Shown here piece after piece: positions 53,419 to 62,922 of a DNA stretch of 64,000 nt. The position numbers and the translations under genes are program-made. Numbering within the stretch: position 1 is the stretch's first letter; the number at the start of each line of letters is the position of its first letter. Location of the stretch: contig JBILHS010000001.1 of assembly GCA_044350425.1 (NCBI GenBank), positions 62,001-126,000 on the forward strand, given 5' to 3'. The notes under the pieces are model-generated. The model did no database searches. It was given only the letters and a program-made list of their open reading frames with translations, and had not been told where the DNA came from. Origin of the DNA: M3007 sp044350425. GTDB lineage: Bacteria; Bacteroidota; Bacteroidia; Chitinophagales; Saprospiraceae.

Positions 53419-56400
53419 TCAATTTAACTTTATCCCCACCCTCACTGCCTTGAAAATCAGATCGGCCAAAACTTTGGCGTTCGGCTCACCGCTCACCGTA
53501 AACGGCGCTCCTATCGGCATTTCCCCTCTGGTTAAACTGCCGCGAACAATTACGCTTTTATCTGGCTGAACGGTGTAGGTTCCGCGGACCGAAAAGCCCT
53601 GCGGGTGCTCTGGAATATCCGAATAAAACCAGGGTGCTTGTTTGCCCTTAATTATCTTACTACGGTAAAGGCGGTTCAATTCATTCGTTACCTCGAGGTG
53701 ATCTACAAAAGCATCCTGATCAAACAAAAAACTCCGGATCACCATGGGCTTCATCTCCGGCAATTCAACTTTCACTTTTTTTCCCACAAAAAAACTCGCA
53801 TTCCCTCTGGGTTTGGCAATGATCGGCGTTTGTTCCTTACCAAGGCTTTGGGCCAGCTCCCCTACCCGCTTGTAGGATTTTAAGAGCAGCGGCAAAACAT
53901 CCACCAGAGTAGATCCATTGATCCCTTCCAACAAACTGTAGGTGAGCAAACCATGCCCGAACACCTCCGACTCAAAACTCGCCCCACTGGCTGAACTGCC
54001 TGAGATGACATAGCTGCCTGTGTTTCCACTCATCTGGTTAAACGCAATGATCTTGTCGGGATCCAGGTCCCGCGCTACGATACCACCCATATTGATGGCT
54101 GCCTGGCCGGAATTGCAGGCATCCAGGATCAGCAATTGATTAAGGGCAGGAATTTTTGTCATCCATTCCGTCAGCTCCTGATCTGAAATGGCAAAGGCTT
54201 TGCGAATTCCCTCATCATTTAGTTTTCCATAGGTGATGTCTTGGGTCAGGTAGTAAAAATTGGATTTGTCCCCGTCTTTGCCCCAATTGGATCCGTGACC
54301 GGCAAAAAAAACCACCAACACATCGCATACGTTTGCGGTCTTAAAGGCTTCGAATGCTGCGGCAATATTGGCCTTACTGGGCGATTCTCCAGCTTTGGTG
54401 GACAATAACTTTAAATGTACCCGATCGCCGTACAAAAGTTTCCCGGACTCGCTCAAAACCCTGGCTATTTCTACGGCGTCTTCATTGGCCGAAGGGAGGG
54501 AATCAACCCCTTGAGGATACAGGGAGGTGCCTACTACGATAAGATACAAATTTCGGGGGGCGTCACAAGTGTTGGCTGTGGATTCTTCCTCATCGCTGCC
54601 TTCGCCGCGCTTTTTCACAGAAGCCTGGTAATAAAGTTTGTAGGGTTCGCTTTTGAGCTCGTCGTTGGATTCGTAAACCTCCAGCTCGATGGTATTGAGG
54701 GTATCTGTACGTAAATGCCTCGTTTTGATATAAGGCTTCAGGTCAATGACCAGGTCTTTTTTTCGGTTGGGCAGCGGGTTGATGTCATTCTCCAGCCTTC
54801 TCCCATTGATGATCAGACTTAGTTTTCCCAGGCCGCCATTGCGTTCGCGGAGTTTAATGTATAATTGATTGGATTCGATGCGGGTACTGTCTTCAATGGA
54901 TGGAAACAACTTGAGATGGTCGAAAACGCCTACGTTTTTGACGGGGTATGGAGATAGCCCTAGAATGGAGCCTAAAAGTCCGGGCTGCCAATAGCGAATC
55001 TGGAGTTGTTCTAAGCTTAAAACGATCATTTCCGCTTCATAATCCACCACATAATACAAGCTCTTTTTGGCACCATCGGATGCGTCAAAAAGGCCGGAGG
55101 GGGTAGTAACAACCCAATCTTTGGAGTCAATCGCGATAAGTGTAGCGAGTAGTTTGCCTGTATGCGTATCCCAGACTTTGGCCGTTAAATCGTCACTGGA
55201 CGTCAAGACGTGTTTCCCCCCGCCTGGATCAGCAGGGCAAACCGGGGAAAACGCTACAGAACGGACTGCGGCAGCATGCCCTGTAAAAGTCTGCAACTCC
55301 TGGCCCGACAAATCCCACAATTTAGAAGTTCCATCCGCGCTGCCGGTCAACACCGTTTTGCCATCGGGAGAAAATGCTACTGAAAGAATGTCTTCCATAT
55401 GGCCTATAAAATCCTGCAACTCCTGACCCGACAAGTCCCACAGCTCAGCCCTGGCAGCCCCCCAATTTGTCAGGACCTGTTTTCCATCCGGAGAAAATGC
55501 CACAGATTGAACCCCTTCTTCAGGTCCTATAAAAGTATGTAGCTCCTTGCCCGACAAGTCCCACAATTTCGATGTTCTATACACACTGTTTGTCAGCACG
55601 GTTTTGCCATCCGGAGAAAACGCCATCGAATAGATGTCTTCCGCTGAAAATGTCTGCAACTCCCGGCCCGACAAGTCACACAACTTCGCCGTGCCATCTT
55701 CACTGGTTGTCAAGACCTGTTTTCCGTCCGGGGAAAATACCACAGGGCCCTCCGTGGCAGGGGCTGAAATAGTCTGCAACTCCCGGCCCAACAAGTCCCA
55801 CAACTTCGCCGTATGATCGCCACTACCTGTCAGGATCTGTTTTCCGTCCGGGGAAAACGCCACGGAAAGCATCCCAGTAGCATGGCCTGTAAAAGTCTGT
55901 ACGTCCCGACCCGACAAATTACACAACTTAACCGTATAATCATCAACGCCTGAGGACCCTGTCAAGACCTGTTTCCCATTCGGGGAAAACACCACATTGC
56001 CCCCATTGGCGGGGCATGTAAAAGTCTGCAACTCTTGGCCCAACAAGTCCCACAGCTTCCCCGTGTTATCGCTACTGACCGTCAGGATCCGTTTCCCGTC
56101 CGGGGTAAACGCCACGGAAAGAACCCCTGTGGCATGGCCTGTAAAAGTATGCAGCTCCCGACCCGACAAGTCCCACAACTTCGCCGTGTTATCGTCACTA
56201 CCCGTCAAGACCTGTTTTCCATTTGGGGAAAATGCTGCCGAATTGACGCCGTCACCATGACCTGAGAAAGTCTGCAACTCCCGGCCCGACAAGTCCCACA
56301 ACTTCGCCGTGCCATCCAAACTTCCGGTCAGGATCAGTTTCCCGTCCGGGGAAAACGCTACTATCACGACGGGTCCAGCATGACCTGAGAAAGCCAATAT

Positions 56401-56841
56401 TTCCTTGCCTGATAAGTCCCACAACTTCGCTGTTTTATCAGTACTGCCCGTCAAGACCTGTTTGCCATCCGGGGAAAAAGCTTCCGACATAACAAGGCCA
56501 GCATGGCCTGTAAAAGTCTGCAACTCCCTGCCCGACAAGTCCCACTGTTTCACTGAGCTATCTCCACCTCCTGTCAAGACCTGTTTCCCGTCCGGGGAAA
56601 AAGCCACCGAATTGATGCCCGGAAAATGACGTGAGAAAGTCTGCAACTCCCGGCCCGACAGGTCCCACAACTTCGCTGTGTGATCCATACTGCCGGTTAG
56701 CACATAATTCCCGTCTGGTGAAAAGTCAAGGGATAGAACAGGCAATGTATGCCCAATCGGCACCACCAGGCGAGGAGTCTGTGCCTGCACCAAGACCGGC
56801 AGCATTCCAATGCATACCAGTAGAAATCTTAGATTTTTCAT
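53419..56841 (-). CDS. WD40-repeat caspase (C14) protein with 13 WD40 repeats
   Basis: The 1140-residue exported protein has a signal peptide (ending VLVQAQ) and 13 WD40 repeats (about 25-560), each closing on SGRELQTF-like and KLWDL-like phrases. A beta-rich linker (about 565-760), a caspase-like domain (about 770-990) with His849 in FFAGHGS and Cys909 in DACNSGQ, and a C-terminal beta-rich domain (about 1035-1140; HPQGFSVRGTYTV, SLTRGEMPIGAPF) follow. The repeats are nearly identical, even in DNA. The WD40 rings probably recognise a partner that controls the protease. It lies 10 bases after the paralogue at 56852, in one operon. Confidence 0.9.
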   Translation of the reverse strand: MKNLRFLLVCIGMLPVLVQAQTPRLVVPIGHTLPVLSLDFSPDGNYVLTGSMDHTAKLWDLSGRELQTFSRHFPGINSVAFSPDGKQVLTGGGDSSVKQWDLSGRELQTFTGHAGLVMSEAFSPDGKQVLTGSTDKTAKLWDLSGKEILAFSGHAGPVVIVAFSPDGKLILTGSLDGTAKLWDLSGRELQTFSGHGDGVNSAAFSPNGKQVLTGSDDNTAKLWDLSGRELHTFTGHATGVLSVAFTPDGKRILTVSSDNTGKLWDLLGQELQTFTCPANGGNVVFSPNGKQVLTGSSGVDDYTVKLCNLSGRDVQTFTGHATGMLSVAFSPDGKQILTGSGDHTAKLWDLLGRELQTISAPATEGPVVFSPDGKQVLTTSEDGTAKLCDLSGRELQTFSAEDIYSMAFSPDGKTVLTNSVYRTSKLWDLSGKELHTFIGPEEGVQSVAFSPDGKQVLTNWGAARAELWDLSGQELQDFIGHMEDILSVAFSPDGKTVLTGSADGTSKLWDLSGQELQTFTGHAAAVRSVAFSPVCPADPGGGKHVLTSSDDLTAKVWDTHTGKLLATLIAIDSKDWVVTTPSGLFDASDGAKKSLYYVVDYEAEMIVLSLEQLQIRYWQPGLLGSILGLSPYPVKNVGVFDHLKLFPSIEDSTRIESNQLYIKLRERNGGLGKLSLIINGRRLENDINPLPNRKKDLVIDLKPYIKTRHLRTDTLNTIELEVYESNDELKSEPYKLYYQASVKKRGEGSDEEESTANTCDAPRNLYLIVVGTSLYPQGVDSLPSANEDAVEIARVLSESGKLLYGDRVHLKLLSTKAGESPSKANIAAAFEAFKTANVCDVLVVFFAGHGSNWGKDGDKSNFYYLTQDITYGKLNDEGIRKAFAISDQELTEWMTKIPALNQLLILDACNSGQAAINMGGIVARDLDPDKIIAFNQMSGNTGSYVISGSSASGASFESEVFGHGLLTYSLLEGINGSTLVDVLPLLLKSYKRVGELAQSLGKEQTPIIAKPRGNASFFVGKKVKVELPEMKPMVIRSFLFDQDAFVDHLEVTNELNRLYRSKIIKGKQAPWFYSDIPEHPQGFSVRGTYTVQPDKSVIVRGSLTRGEMPIGAPFTVSGEPNAKVLADLIFKAVRVGIKLN

Positions 56842-56851
56842 CGCCTCAGTT

Positions 56852-59800
56852 TTATTTTATTGAAATTCTCGGCCCTACTTCCTTCAAAATCAACTTCACT
56901 AAAGTGGCAGGGTCTTTGGTACCGGTCAGTTGAAAAGGCTTGCCAACGGGTTTATCCCCTTTGAACAAACGCCCTCCAACAATGACCTGGTTCCCCTGAA
57001 TGGTGTAATTTCCCCAGATTGAAAAGCCTTCAGCGTACTCCGAGATATTGTAAAAAACATACTTTGCTTGTACGCCCTTCGCGCTTTGATCCTGAAAATA
57101 GCCATTGAGTGCCTGGCTCAGACCCAACCCGTCTTTATAATCGACCTTGTCCTGAAAATTACATTGTATCACCACAGGCTTGCGTTGTGGCAATACAATT
57201 TGTACGGTGCTGTCTTTGATTCCGATCGGAAAACTCGCCGCCTCAAAGGGGGCTGAAATGACAGGGATCTGTACGCGTTTGATGCCTTGGGCCAATTTTG
57301 GAACTACGTCACGGGAGTTTTGGAACAAGACCATGATGTCCACCTGGTTGCCCTTCAAGGCGGTGCCACTGATTCCTTCCAATAAACTGTAAGTCAACAA
57401 TCCCTGACCATACTCAGCGGCCTCATAACTCAGCATATCCGACGCGCTGCCACTGAGGATGAACGTGCCCGTACGATCTTTTAAAATATCAAAAGCAATT
57501 ACCTGTGAGGCATTCAGATCGCGCTGTCCAATACCACTCAAATTTTCTACTGCTTGGCCGGAGTTGCATGCATCGAGGATAAGTACTTGTTTTCTGGCTT
57601 TGATGGCAACGAGCCACTTTTTCAGGTCTTCGTCCGAAACGGCGTATGCATTTCTTACCTGATCATCGGCAAGTTGCGTACTGGTGATGTCTTTGGTGAG
57701 GTAGAAAAAATTTGGTTTGTCGCCTTCCTTGCCCCAGGTAGTTCCGTGACCAGAAAAAAACACCACCAGGACATCGCAGGGGGTAGCTTTTTGAGCAAAG
57801 TCACTAAATGCCTTTTCAATGTTGATCCTGTTGGATTCCTCCACCTCACCACCGGCTGTGGAAAGCAGTTTGAGCTGAACATTATCTTTAAAAAGTGCTT
57901 TTCCTGCACTTCCCAGGGCTTTTGCCATTTCAGCAGCATCGAGGTCCGGATAGGTCAGGCTTTTGCTGGCATCGCTGTATTTAGACGTGCCGACCATCAA
58001 TAGAAACAATTTCGGATTTTGGGCGCCACAATCGAAGCGCTCTGATTCCCCGGAAATTTCCCCCTTCGCCCCGACCGGTTTGTACGGCAGTTCATAAGTC
58101 TGGCTTTTGAGCCAATTGTTCGCATCGTACACCACGAGTCCGATGGTTTCCGTTTCCTCAGCATTGTAATAATCATCCAGATTTATCGTTAAGGTTTTCA
58201 GCCGCTTTGGGTTGATATCAGCAGCGATCTCTTTATATTTGTTGATGTAGAGGCTGAGTTTACCTATGCCGCCGCTGCGTTCAGTGAGTTTGATCCGCAA
58301 TATGTTTTTCTCCAGGGTCGCCTGGATCAGGGGTTGCAAGGCTATGCTGTCAAACGCGGACACATTTCGGAGTTTTTCATTCTTCTGGCTCAAGATCATT
58401 TGAAGTAAGCCGGGTTGCCAGTATCGCGCTTTCAGTTGGTCCAATTCGATGACTTCCATGCCCACCACATAGTGCAATGATTTCATCATTTCGGGTGAAG
58501 CATCAAAAATACCAGACGGCGTGGTGACGGCCCAGATATTGCTGCGGCTAACGGTCTGTTTTTCGTCCAAATAATCAGGCGCCTTCTCCGCGAGGAGTAA
58601 GTTCGCGACGACCTGGCCACTCCGGGTATCCGTCAATTGATAAGACAAGCGATCCTTGCATGTTATGCTCCAGCGACTGTCTTCTTGTAAGGTTTTGCCG
58701 GCAACATAATTTTTTGGAGATCCAGGTTCTATCCCGGTAAAGATGTTTCCGGTTCCCGGCAAAAAAGCGGTGTTAACTTCCATACCTGGCGCTTCACTCC
58801 GATCAATGAACAACAATTCGCCTTCATTATAGACTTGATACTTATAGGGAGAAAATTGGTTAAGATGGGTGGTTTCTTCTAAAGAAATCATTCCAAAGCA
58901 ATGCGAAAACCTGCCGCTTTTTGTGGAATAAGCCCGCATTCCTGATCTTACATCAGCCACGTCTACCTGTGGTTTTGTGATTAAATTTCTTAGATCGGGA
59001 GATAGCCAGAAAAAGTCGCCTGTCAAATCCTTCCATTTTGAGTCCTGTAGTATGGCTCCTGATTGCGTATCCATGACTTTAAAATCACAGCTTACTTCAT
59101 CGTCATCCAATGTTGTTTTATGAAATATTCCCAACAAACTTCCATCTGTTGAAAAGCTAAGGGATTGACCAGGAAATTGATTAAATTCTCGACCCCGGTC
59201 TAAGTTAAAGTCAGTTTCCAGATCCTTGATGATCGTTTTACCTGAAATATCCCATCTTTTAACGTGTCCGGAATCCGTAATGACTACCACCATCTTGGGC
59301 GTGCATTGCGCAAAAGCACAAGATTCCGAAAGGATCATATCGGTCGTTCTATTGCCCCAATGGTACCATTTCAAACTGTTGCGCTGGTTTAAAAGCAGAT
59401 GTTTCCCATCATACGAAAAAGAAACCAGGCCATCTTCCTGAATGACTGCCTTTTCGGCCCCACTGCTGGTTTCCCAGACCGTGATATTGCCCTCATGCCC
59501 TGCCAAAGCGTATTGGCCGTCTAAAGAAATGTCTACCTGACTTATGCGCAATGGTTTGCCAAAAGCCTTCAAAATGCGCAACTGCTTGCCCGAAACCATA
59601 TCCCAAACCCGAACATCCGTAGGGAGATCAGGCTTTAAACCTTGGGATTCATCATATTCCGATGCTCCACAAAAACTACCGCTAACCAGGCGGGTACCAT
59701 CGCTGGAAAGCGCAATGGCGTCTATTGGGACCGGGGAAATAATGGTGCGAATGAGTCGACCACTGGCAGTTTCCCAAAGTTTAATCTCATTCGCGGCACT

Positions 59801-59941
59801 AGTGACCAGGTATTTCCCATCCGCTGAAAAGGATTTGCCCCGGATATAATCGGAGTGAATGGTTGGGAGTACAAGTTCGGGCTTTTGGGCCGAGGTCGTA
59901 TAAGCGATAAGGCATAGAACAAAGAAGATTGTTTTTCTCAT
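56852..59941 (-). CDS. WD40-repeat caspase (C14) protein, second intact paralogue
   Basis: The 1029-residue exported protein has a signal peptide (ending YTTSAQ) and diverged WD40-like repeats (about 25-500; SFSADGKYLVTSAANEIKLW). A linker of the same type as in the neighbour and a caspase-like domain (about 650-880) follow, with His732 in FFSGHGTTWGKEGDK and Cys792 in DACNSGQAVENL. The C-terminal domain spans about 925-1029 (GFSIWGNYTIQGNQVIVGGR). Domain order and C-terminal domain equal those of the gene at 53419-56841, but the WD40 region is much less regular. It is followed by that gene after 10 bases. Substrate and activator are unknown; an acidic P1 preference cannot be judged. Confidence 0.88.
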   Translation of the reverse strand: MRKTIFFVLCLIAYTTSAQKPELVLPTIHSDYIRGKSFSADGKYLVTSAANEIKLWETASGRLIRTIISPVPIDAIALSSDGTRLVSGSFCGASEYDESQGLKPDLPTDVRVWDMVSGKQLRILKAFGKPLRISQVDISLDGQYALAGHEGNITVWETSSGAEKAVIQEDGLVSFSYDGKHLLLNQRNSLKWYHWGNRTTDMILSESCAFAQCTPKMVVVITDSGHVKRWDISGKTIIKDLETDFNLDRGREFNQFPGQSLSFSTDGSLLGIFHKTTLDDDEVSCDFKVMDTQSGAILQDSKWKDLTGDFFWLSPDLRNLITKPQVDVADVRSGMRAYSTKSGRFSHCFGMISLEETTHLNQFSPYKYQVYNEGELLFIDRSEAPGMEVNTAFLPGTGNIFTGIEPGSPKNYVAGKTLQEDSRWSITCKDRLSYQLTDTRSGQVVANLLLAEKAPDYLDEKQTVSRSNIWAVTTPSGIFDASPEMMKSLHYVVGMEVIELDQLKARYWQPGLLQMILSQKNEKLRNVSAFDSIALQPLIQATLEKNILRIKLTERSGGIGKLSLYINKYKEIAADINPKRLKTLTINLDDYYNAEETETIGLVVYDANNWLKSQTYELPYKPVGAKGEISGESERFDCGAQNPKLFLLMVGTSKYSDASKSLTYPDLDAAEMAKALGSAGKALFKDNVQLKLLSTAGGEVEESNRINIEKAFSDFAQKATPCDVLVVFFSGHGTTWGKEGDKPNFFYLTKDITSTQLADDQVRNAYAVSDEDLKKWLVAIKARKQVLILDACNSGQAVENLSGIGQRDLNASQVIAFDILKDRTGTFILSGSASDMLSYEAAEYGQGLLTYSLLEGISGTALKGNQVDIMVLFQNSRDVVPKLAQGIKRVQIPVISAPFEAASFPIGIKDSTVQIVLPQRKPVVIQCNFQDKVDYKDGLGLSQALNGYFQDQSAKGVQAKYVFYNISEYAEGFSIWGNYTIQGNQVIVGGRLFKGDKPVGKPFQLTGTKDPATLVKLILKEVGPRISIK

Positions 59942-59994
59942 ACATTGAATTTCAAATCGTTAGATATCAGATTGGAGCATTGTAAAAGGTAACC

Positions 59995-60156
59995 CTACTT
60001 CGCCCTTGGCATTACTACCTTTAATATCTCCTTCACCAAACCAGGCACATCGTCTTTCTTGCCATTGATCCTGATTTCCTCACCGACCAGGGTTTTCCCT
60101 TTGAACAAGCGAACCCTCAAATCTACTTCATTGCCTTTGATCTGGTAACGACGGGA
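59995..60156 (-). pseudogene. C-terminal-domain relic of a fourth WD40-caspase
   Basis: A minus-strand frame ending TAG (59997-59995) encodes about 53 residues: RRYQIKGNEVDLRVRLFKGK, TLVGEEIRINGKKDDVPGLV and KEILKVVMPRAK. It aligns with the last part of the shared C-terminal domain (compare GNYTIQGNQVIVGGRLFKGD of the intact paralogue). A stop lies directly upstream in frame (60157-60159) and no caspase or WD40 sequence remains. The rest of the gap to 60355 shows nothing I recognise. It indicates the array was once longer. Confidence 0.8.
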
Positions 60157-60355
60157 CTACCAGAACAGGTTTCCGGGCATTCAGTAGGGATGCAAAAAAA
60201 GGGAGGGAACTAATTTAAGGATTGCTTTCCACATACGCGACAAAGATATTATAATTAGATCCGAGGTGAAATCACTCCAGATATGTGGGTGATCCTAGAT
60301 TTGTTCGCTGAAGTATCAGGCTCAAAGGTGCTTTGTTTCAGCCTAAAAAAACAAG

Positions 60356-60392
60356 CGCGGAAATACGGGTATGGATGCCCCGTATTTCCGCG
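60356..60392 (-). terminator. Hairpin terminator after the bifunctional nuclease gene
   Basis: A perfect 14-bp stem CGCGGAAATACGGG (60356-60369) and CCCGTATTTCCGCG (60379-60392) with a 9-base loop. On the minus strand it is followed by CTTGTTTTTTT, so it terminates transcription coming from 61018. Confidence 0.85.
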
Positions 60393-60430
60393 TGCTATTT
60401 ACGTAAAAATACCTGATTAGCAGAGGTGTC

Positions 60431-61018
60431 TCAATCCTTCGCCTCACGTCGCTTCATCTCATCCCGGATCTTTGCTGCCATTTCATACTCCTCACTATCT
60501 AATGCCTCCTGCAAACGACCCCGTAAAGCGTCCATTGGCCAGATTTCGATGGAATTATCATCGAGATTAGAAGATGCGGGAACGGCAGAAAATCCGCCAC
60601 CCTCCTGTTCCTCCAGTACAACACCCGCCGCTTCCAGGATAAAATCATAAGTAAAAATCGGGCACTCAAAACGTACCGCCATGGCGATGGCATCCGAAGT
60701 GCGGGAGTCTATTTCGAAGAGTTCACCGTTCTTCATGCACACCAGCCGTGCATAGAAGATCCCGTCAAGCAAATTGCTGATGATCACTTCTTTCAACTGA
60801 ATTTCGAAAGTGTCAAAAGCATTTTTGAACAGATCGTGTGTGAGTGGGCGGTTGGGCACCATCCGCTCCAAAGCTACGGCAATTGCCTGCGCCTCAAAAC
60901 TTCCGATCACGATCGGGAGGCGTCTTTTGCCACGACGTTCACCCAGCACGACCGCATAATTATGCGATTGGGTCATGCTGTGGGAGAGGGCTACTATTTC
61001 GAGTTCGATGCGTCTCAT
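60431..61018 (-). CDS. Bifunctional nuclease (DUF151) family protein with UvrB/C motif
   Basis: The 195-residue protein has an N-terminal bifunctional-nuclease domain (about 1-130): ALSHSMTQSHNYAVVLGERR, RLPIVIGSFEAQAIAVAL and DSRTSDAIAMAVRFECPIFT, matching DUF151/BFN. The C-terminal 35 residues form a UvrB/UvrC helical hairpin motif (LQEALDSEEYEMAAKIRDEM). Homologues show DNase/RNase activity in plants, but the bacterial role is not settled. This fusion is common in Bacteroidota. It sits 56 bases downstream of etfA on the same strand, perhaps in the etf transcript, with a terminator behind it. Confidence 0.9.
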   Translation of the reverse strand: MRRIELEIVALSHSMTQSHNYAVVLGERRGKRRLPIVIGSFEAQAIAVALERMVPNRPLTHDLFKNAFDTFEIQLKEVIISNLLDGIFYARLVCMKNGELFEIDSRTSDAIAMAVRFECPIFTYDFILEAAGVVLEEQEGGGFSAVPASSNLDDNSIEIWPMDALRGRLQEALDSEEYEMAAKIRDEMKRREAKD

Positions 61019-61074
61019 GCGTAGGTAATTTGATTATTTTGGGAATGGGTGATGGGTGTACTGAGCGCTTAACT

Positions 61075-62037
61075 TTAATGTCCTGCCTTAAATTTATTGA
61101 TTGCTGCATTCAACTGAGGCACAACCTCAAACAAATCACCCACCACCCCATAATCCGCCGCCTTGAAGAAGGGTGCTTCGGGATCTTTATTGATCACAAC
61201 GATCACTTTGGAGTTGTTTACACCTGCCAAATGCTGAATGGCCCCGCTTATTCCGATGGCAATATACAGGTTTGGCCGGATGGCAATGCCGGTCTGACCA
61301 ACGTGTTCATGGTGGGGACGCCAGTGCGCATCGGCTACTGGCCGGGAGCAGGCGGTAGTGGCGCCCAGGGTCGTAGCCAGCTCTTCTATCATTCCCCAAT
61401 TTTCAGGTCCCTTCATACCTCGTCCGGCTGAAACTACTACTTCTGCCTCTGGCAAAGGAACGATTCCTTCCTGGGTTTTCACGGATTTGACCCGAATCCG
61501 GCCATTGGCCGAACCTACAGTGACAGTCTCCACAGCTACCTGGCTTCCGTTGGATTCTGGCTTGACAGCATTGCCCATGAGTGATAGTACTTTGATCGCA
61601 CTCGTGAGCTCGTATTCTGCAACCGCTTTGCCCGAAAACACTGATTTTTTGGCGCGCAAGGCCGATGCATTGCCCGTCGGGAGGCTATTGACACCAGAAA
61701 TAAGTCCGGCATTCAATCGAACCGACAGACGACCTGCGATGGATTTACCAGTGGAAGAATGACTGAGTATAATCACCGAGGCACCATTGCTTTTTGCAAT
61801 TTCTGAGATGGCTGCTGCAAATGATTGACTATCAAATTGATCGAAAGCTTTATCCGCTACATGAAGTACCCGACTTGCGCCATAACGACCCAGTTCGCCG
61901 GCATCGTTTACGGTGCCCAGGGTAAGTGCAACACAGGGCAAGCCCAATAATTCGGCCACTTTTTTACCATAAGTAACCGCTTCCAGCGCTGATTTTTTGA
62001 ACTGCCCGCGTGGGGATTCAACAAAAACTAAAACCAT
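61075..62037 (-). CDS. etfA: Electron transfer flavoprotein alpha subunit
   Basis: The 320-residue FAD-binding subunit of ETF takes electrons from acyl-CoA and other dehydrogenases and passes them to ETF:quinone oxidoreductase. The C-terminal FAD domain is diagnostic: SRPVADAHWRPHHEHVGQTG, then NLYIAIGISGAIQHLAGVNN and INKDPEAPFFKAADYGVVGD. The N-terminal part (about 1-180) is the nucleotide-fold domain (VFVESPRGQFKKSALEAVTYG). Length is normal. It follows etfB after 46 bases, as the alpha and beta subunits are made together. Confidence 0.96.
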   Translation of the reverse strand: MVLVFVESPRGQFKKSALEAVTYGKKVAELLGLPCVALTLGTVNDAGELGRYGASRVLHVADKAFDQFDSQSFAAAISEIAKSNGASVIILSHSSTGKSIAGRLSVRLNAGLISGVNSLPTGNASALRAKKSVFSGKAVAEYELTSAIKVLSLMGNAVKPESNGSQVAVETVTVGSANGRIRVKSVKTQEGIVPLPEAEVVVSAGRGMKGPENWGMIEELATTLGATTACSRPVADAHWRPHHEHVGQTGIAIRPNLYIAIGISGAIQHLAGVNNSKVIVVINKDPEAPFFKAADYGVVGDLFEVVPQLNAAINKFKAGH

Positions 62038-62083
62038 AATTTAAAAAATGTGGTCAATTTATGAATGTGGCCAATGTGGTCAA

Positions 62084-62824
62084 TTAAATCACTTTTGCTT
62101 CTTCGTGTAACAGACGCACCAACTCATCCATTTGGTCTGGTTGTATCAATTTTACGCCGGCTTTGGCAGGGGGAAGCACGAACTGTACTGCTTTGGAGAG
62201 ATCCTCAAAAGGCACTGCCGCAACTTCTTTAAGTGGTTTGGATCGGGCTGTCATAATTCCACGCATATTCGGGATACGCTGTTCGGCCATACCTTTCGCG
62301 GCACTCAGTACAAAAGGCAGATCCACTTCCACCACCTCTACCCCACCCTCGATGTCGCGCTCCAAGGTTGCCACCGTTCCGTTGAGCTCCAACTTAGATG
62401 CATATGAAACATAAGGAAGGTCCAGGTGTTCAGCAACCATGGCACCAACTTCCGAACCGTTGTGGTCAATGGTTTCTTTACCAAAGAAAATGAGGTCAAA
62501 ATTTTCAGCTTTAGCGTATTCAGCGATTTGTTTTGCTACGAATGCTGCTCCTTTGGGATCGCAATCGATACGGACAGCTTCATCTGCACCGATCGCCAGC
62601 GCTTTCCGGATCGTAGTTTCATTGGCAGCAGGGCCAACATTCAGTGCCACGACGGTTCCTCCAAGCGCTTCCCGGAGTTCGCAGGCACGGACCAAAGCGT
62701 ACCATTCGTCGTAAGGATTCATAATGAATTGTACACCGGCAGCGTTTAACTCCGTGCCATCGGCATTGAAGGAGATTTTAGAAGTGGTGTCAGGGGTTTG
62801 AGAAATACAGACCAATAATTTCAT
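62084..62824 (-). CDS. etfB: Electron transfer flavoprotein beta subunit
   Basis: The 246-residue AMP-binding partner of EtfA in the ETF heterodimer starts MKLLVCISQTPDTTSKISF. Typical segments follow: NPYDEWYALVRACELREALG, AIGADEAVRIDCDPKG, the loop ETIDHNGSEVGAMVAEHLDL and the C-terminal membrane/AMP contact region. ATG 62824 is chosen because it is the family start; the open frame reaches 62980 but that part lies over a promoter. TACCTTTG on the minus strand (62862-62855) is a good -7 box. Confidence 0.95.
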   Translation of the reverse strand: MKLLVCISQTPDTTSKISFNADGTELNAAGVQFIMNPYDEWYALVRACELREALGGTVVALNVGPAANETTIRKALAIGADEAVRIDCDPKGAAFVAKQIAEYAKAENFDLIFFGKETIDHNGSEVGAMVAEHLDLPYVSYASKLELNGTVATLERDIEGGVEVVEVDLPFVLSAAKGMAEQRIPNMRGIMTARSKPLKEVAAVPFEDLSKAVQFVLPPAKAGVKLIQPDQMDELVRLLHEEAKVI

Positions 62825-62839
62825 TGTATAAATAGCCGT

Positions 62840-62862
62840 TACTTTTGTGGCGCGCAAAGGTA
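62840..62862. promoter_or_regulatory. Divergent -7 boxes for etfB and the TPR gene
   Basis: TACTTTTG (62840-62847, plus) and TACCTTTG (62862-62855, minus) both match TAnnTTTG. They serve the TPR gene (ATG 62923) and etfB (ATG 62824). Neither has an obvious -33 TTG. Confidence 0.5.
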
Positions 62863-62922
62863 TGGAGCAGGAAAAGAAACTTAGAATTTGTTCCACCTTT
62901 GTATCAGGAAAATTTAGAAAAC

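Noticed and set aside
55060..56780. CRISPR-like or satellite repeats
   Set aside because: Repeated units of about 120 bases are in frame as WD40 repeats of the minus-strand protein.
60157..60355. Possible insertion sequence remnant
   Set aside because: No transposase text, no inverted ends and no direct repeats could be found.
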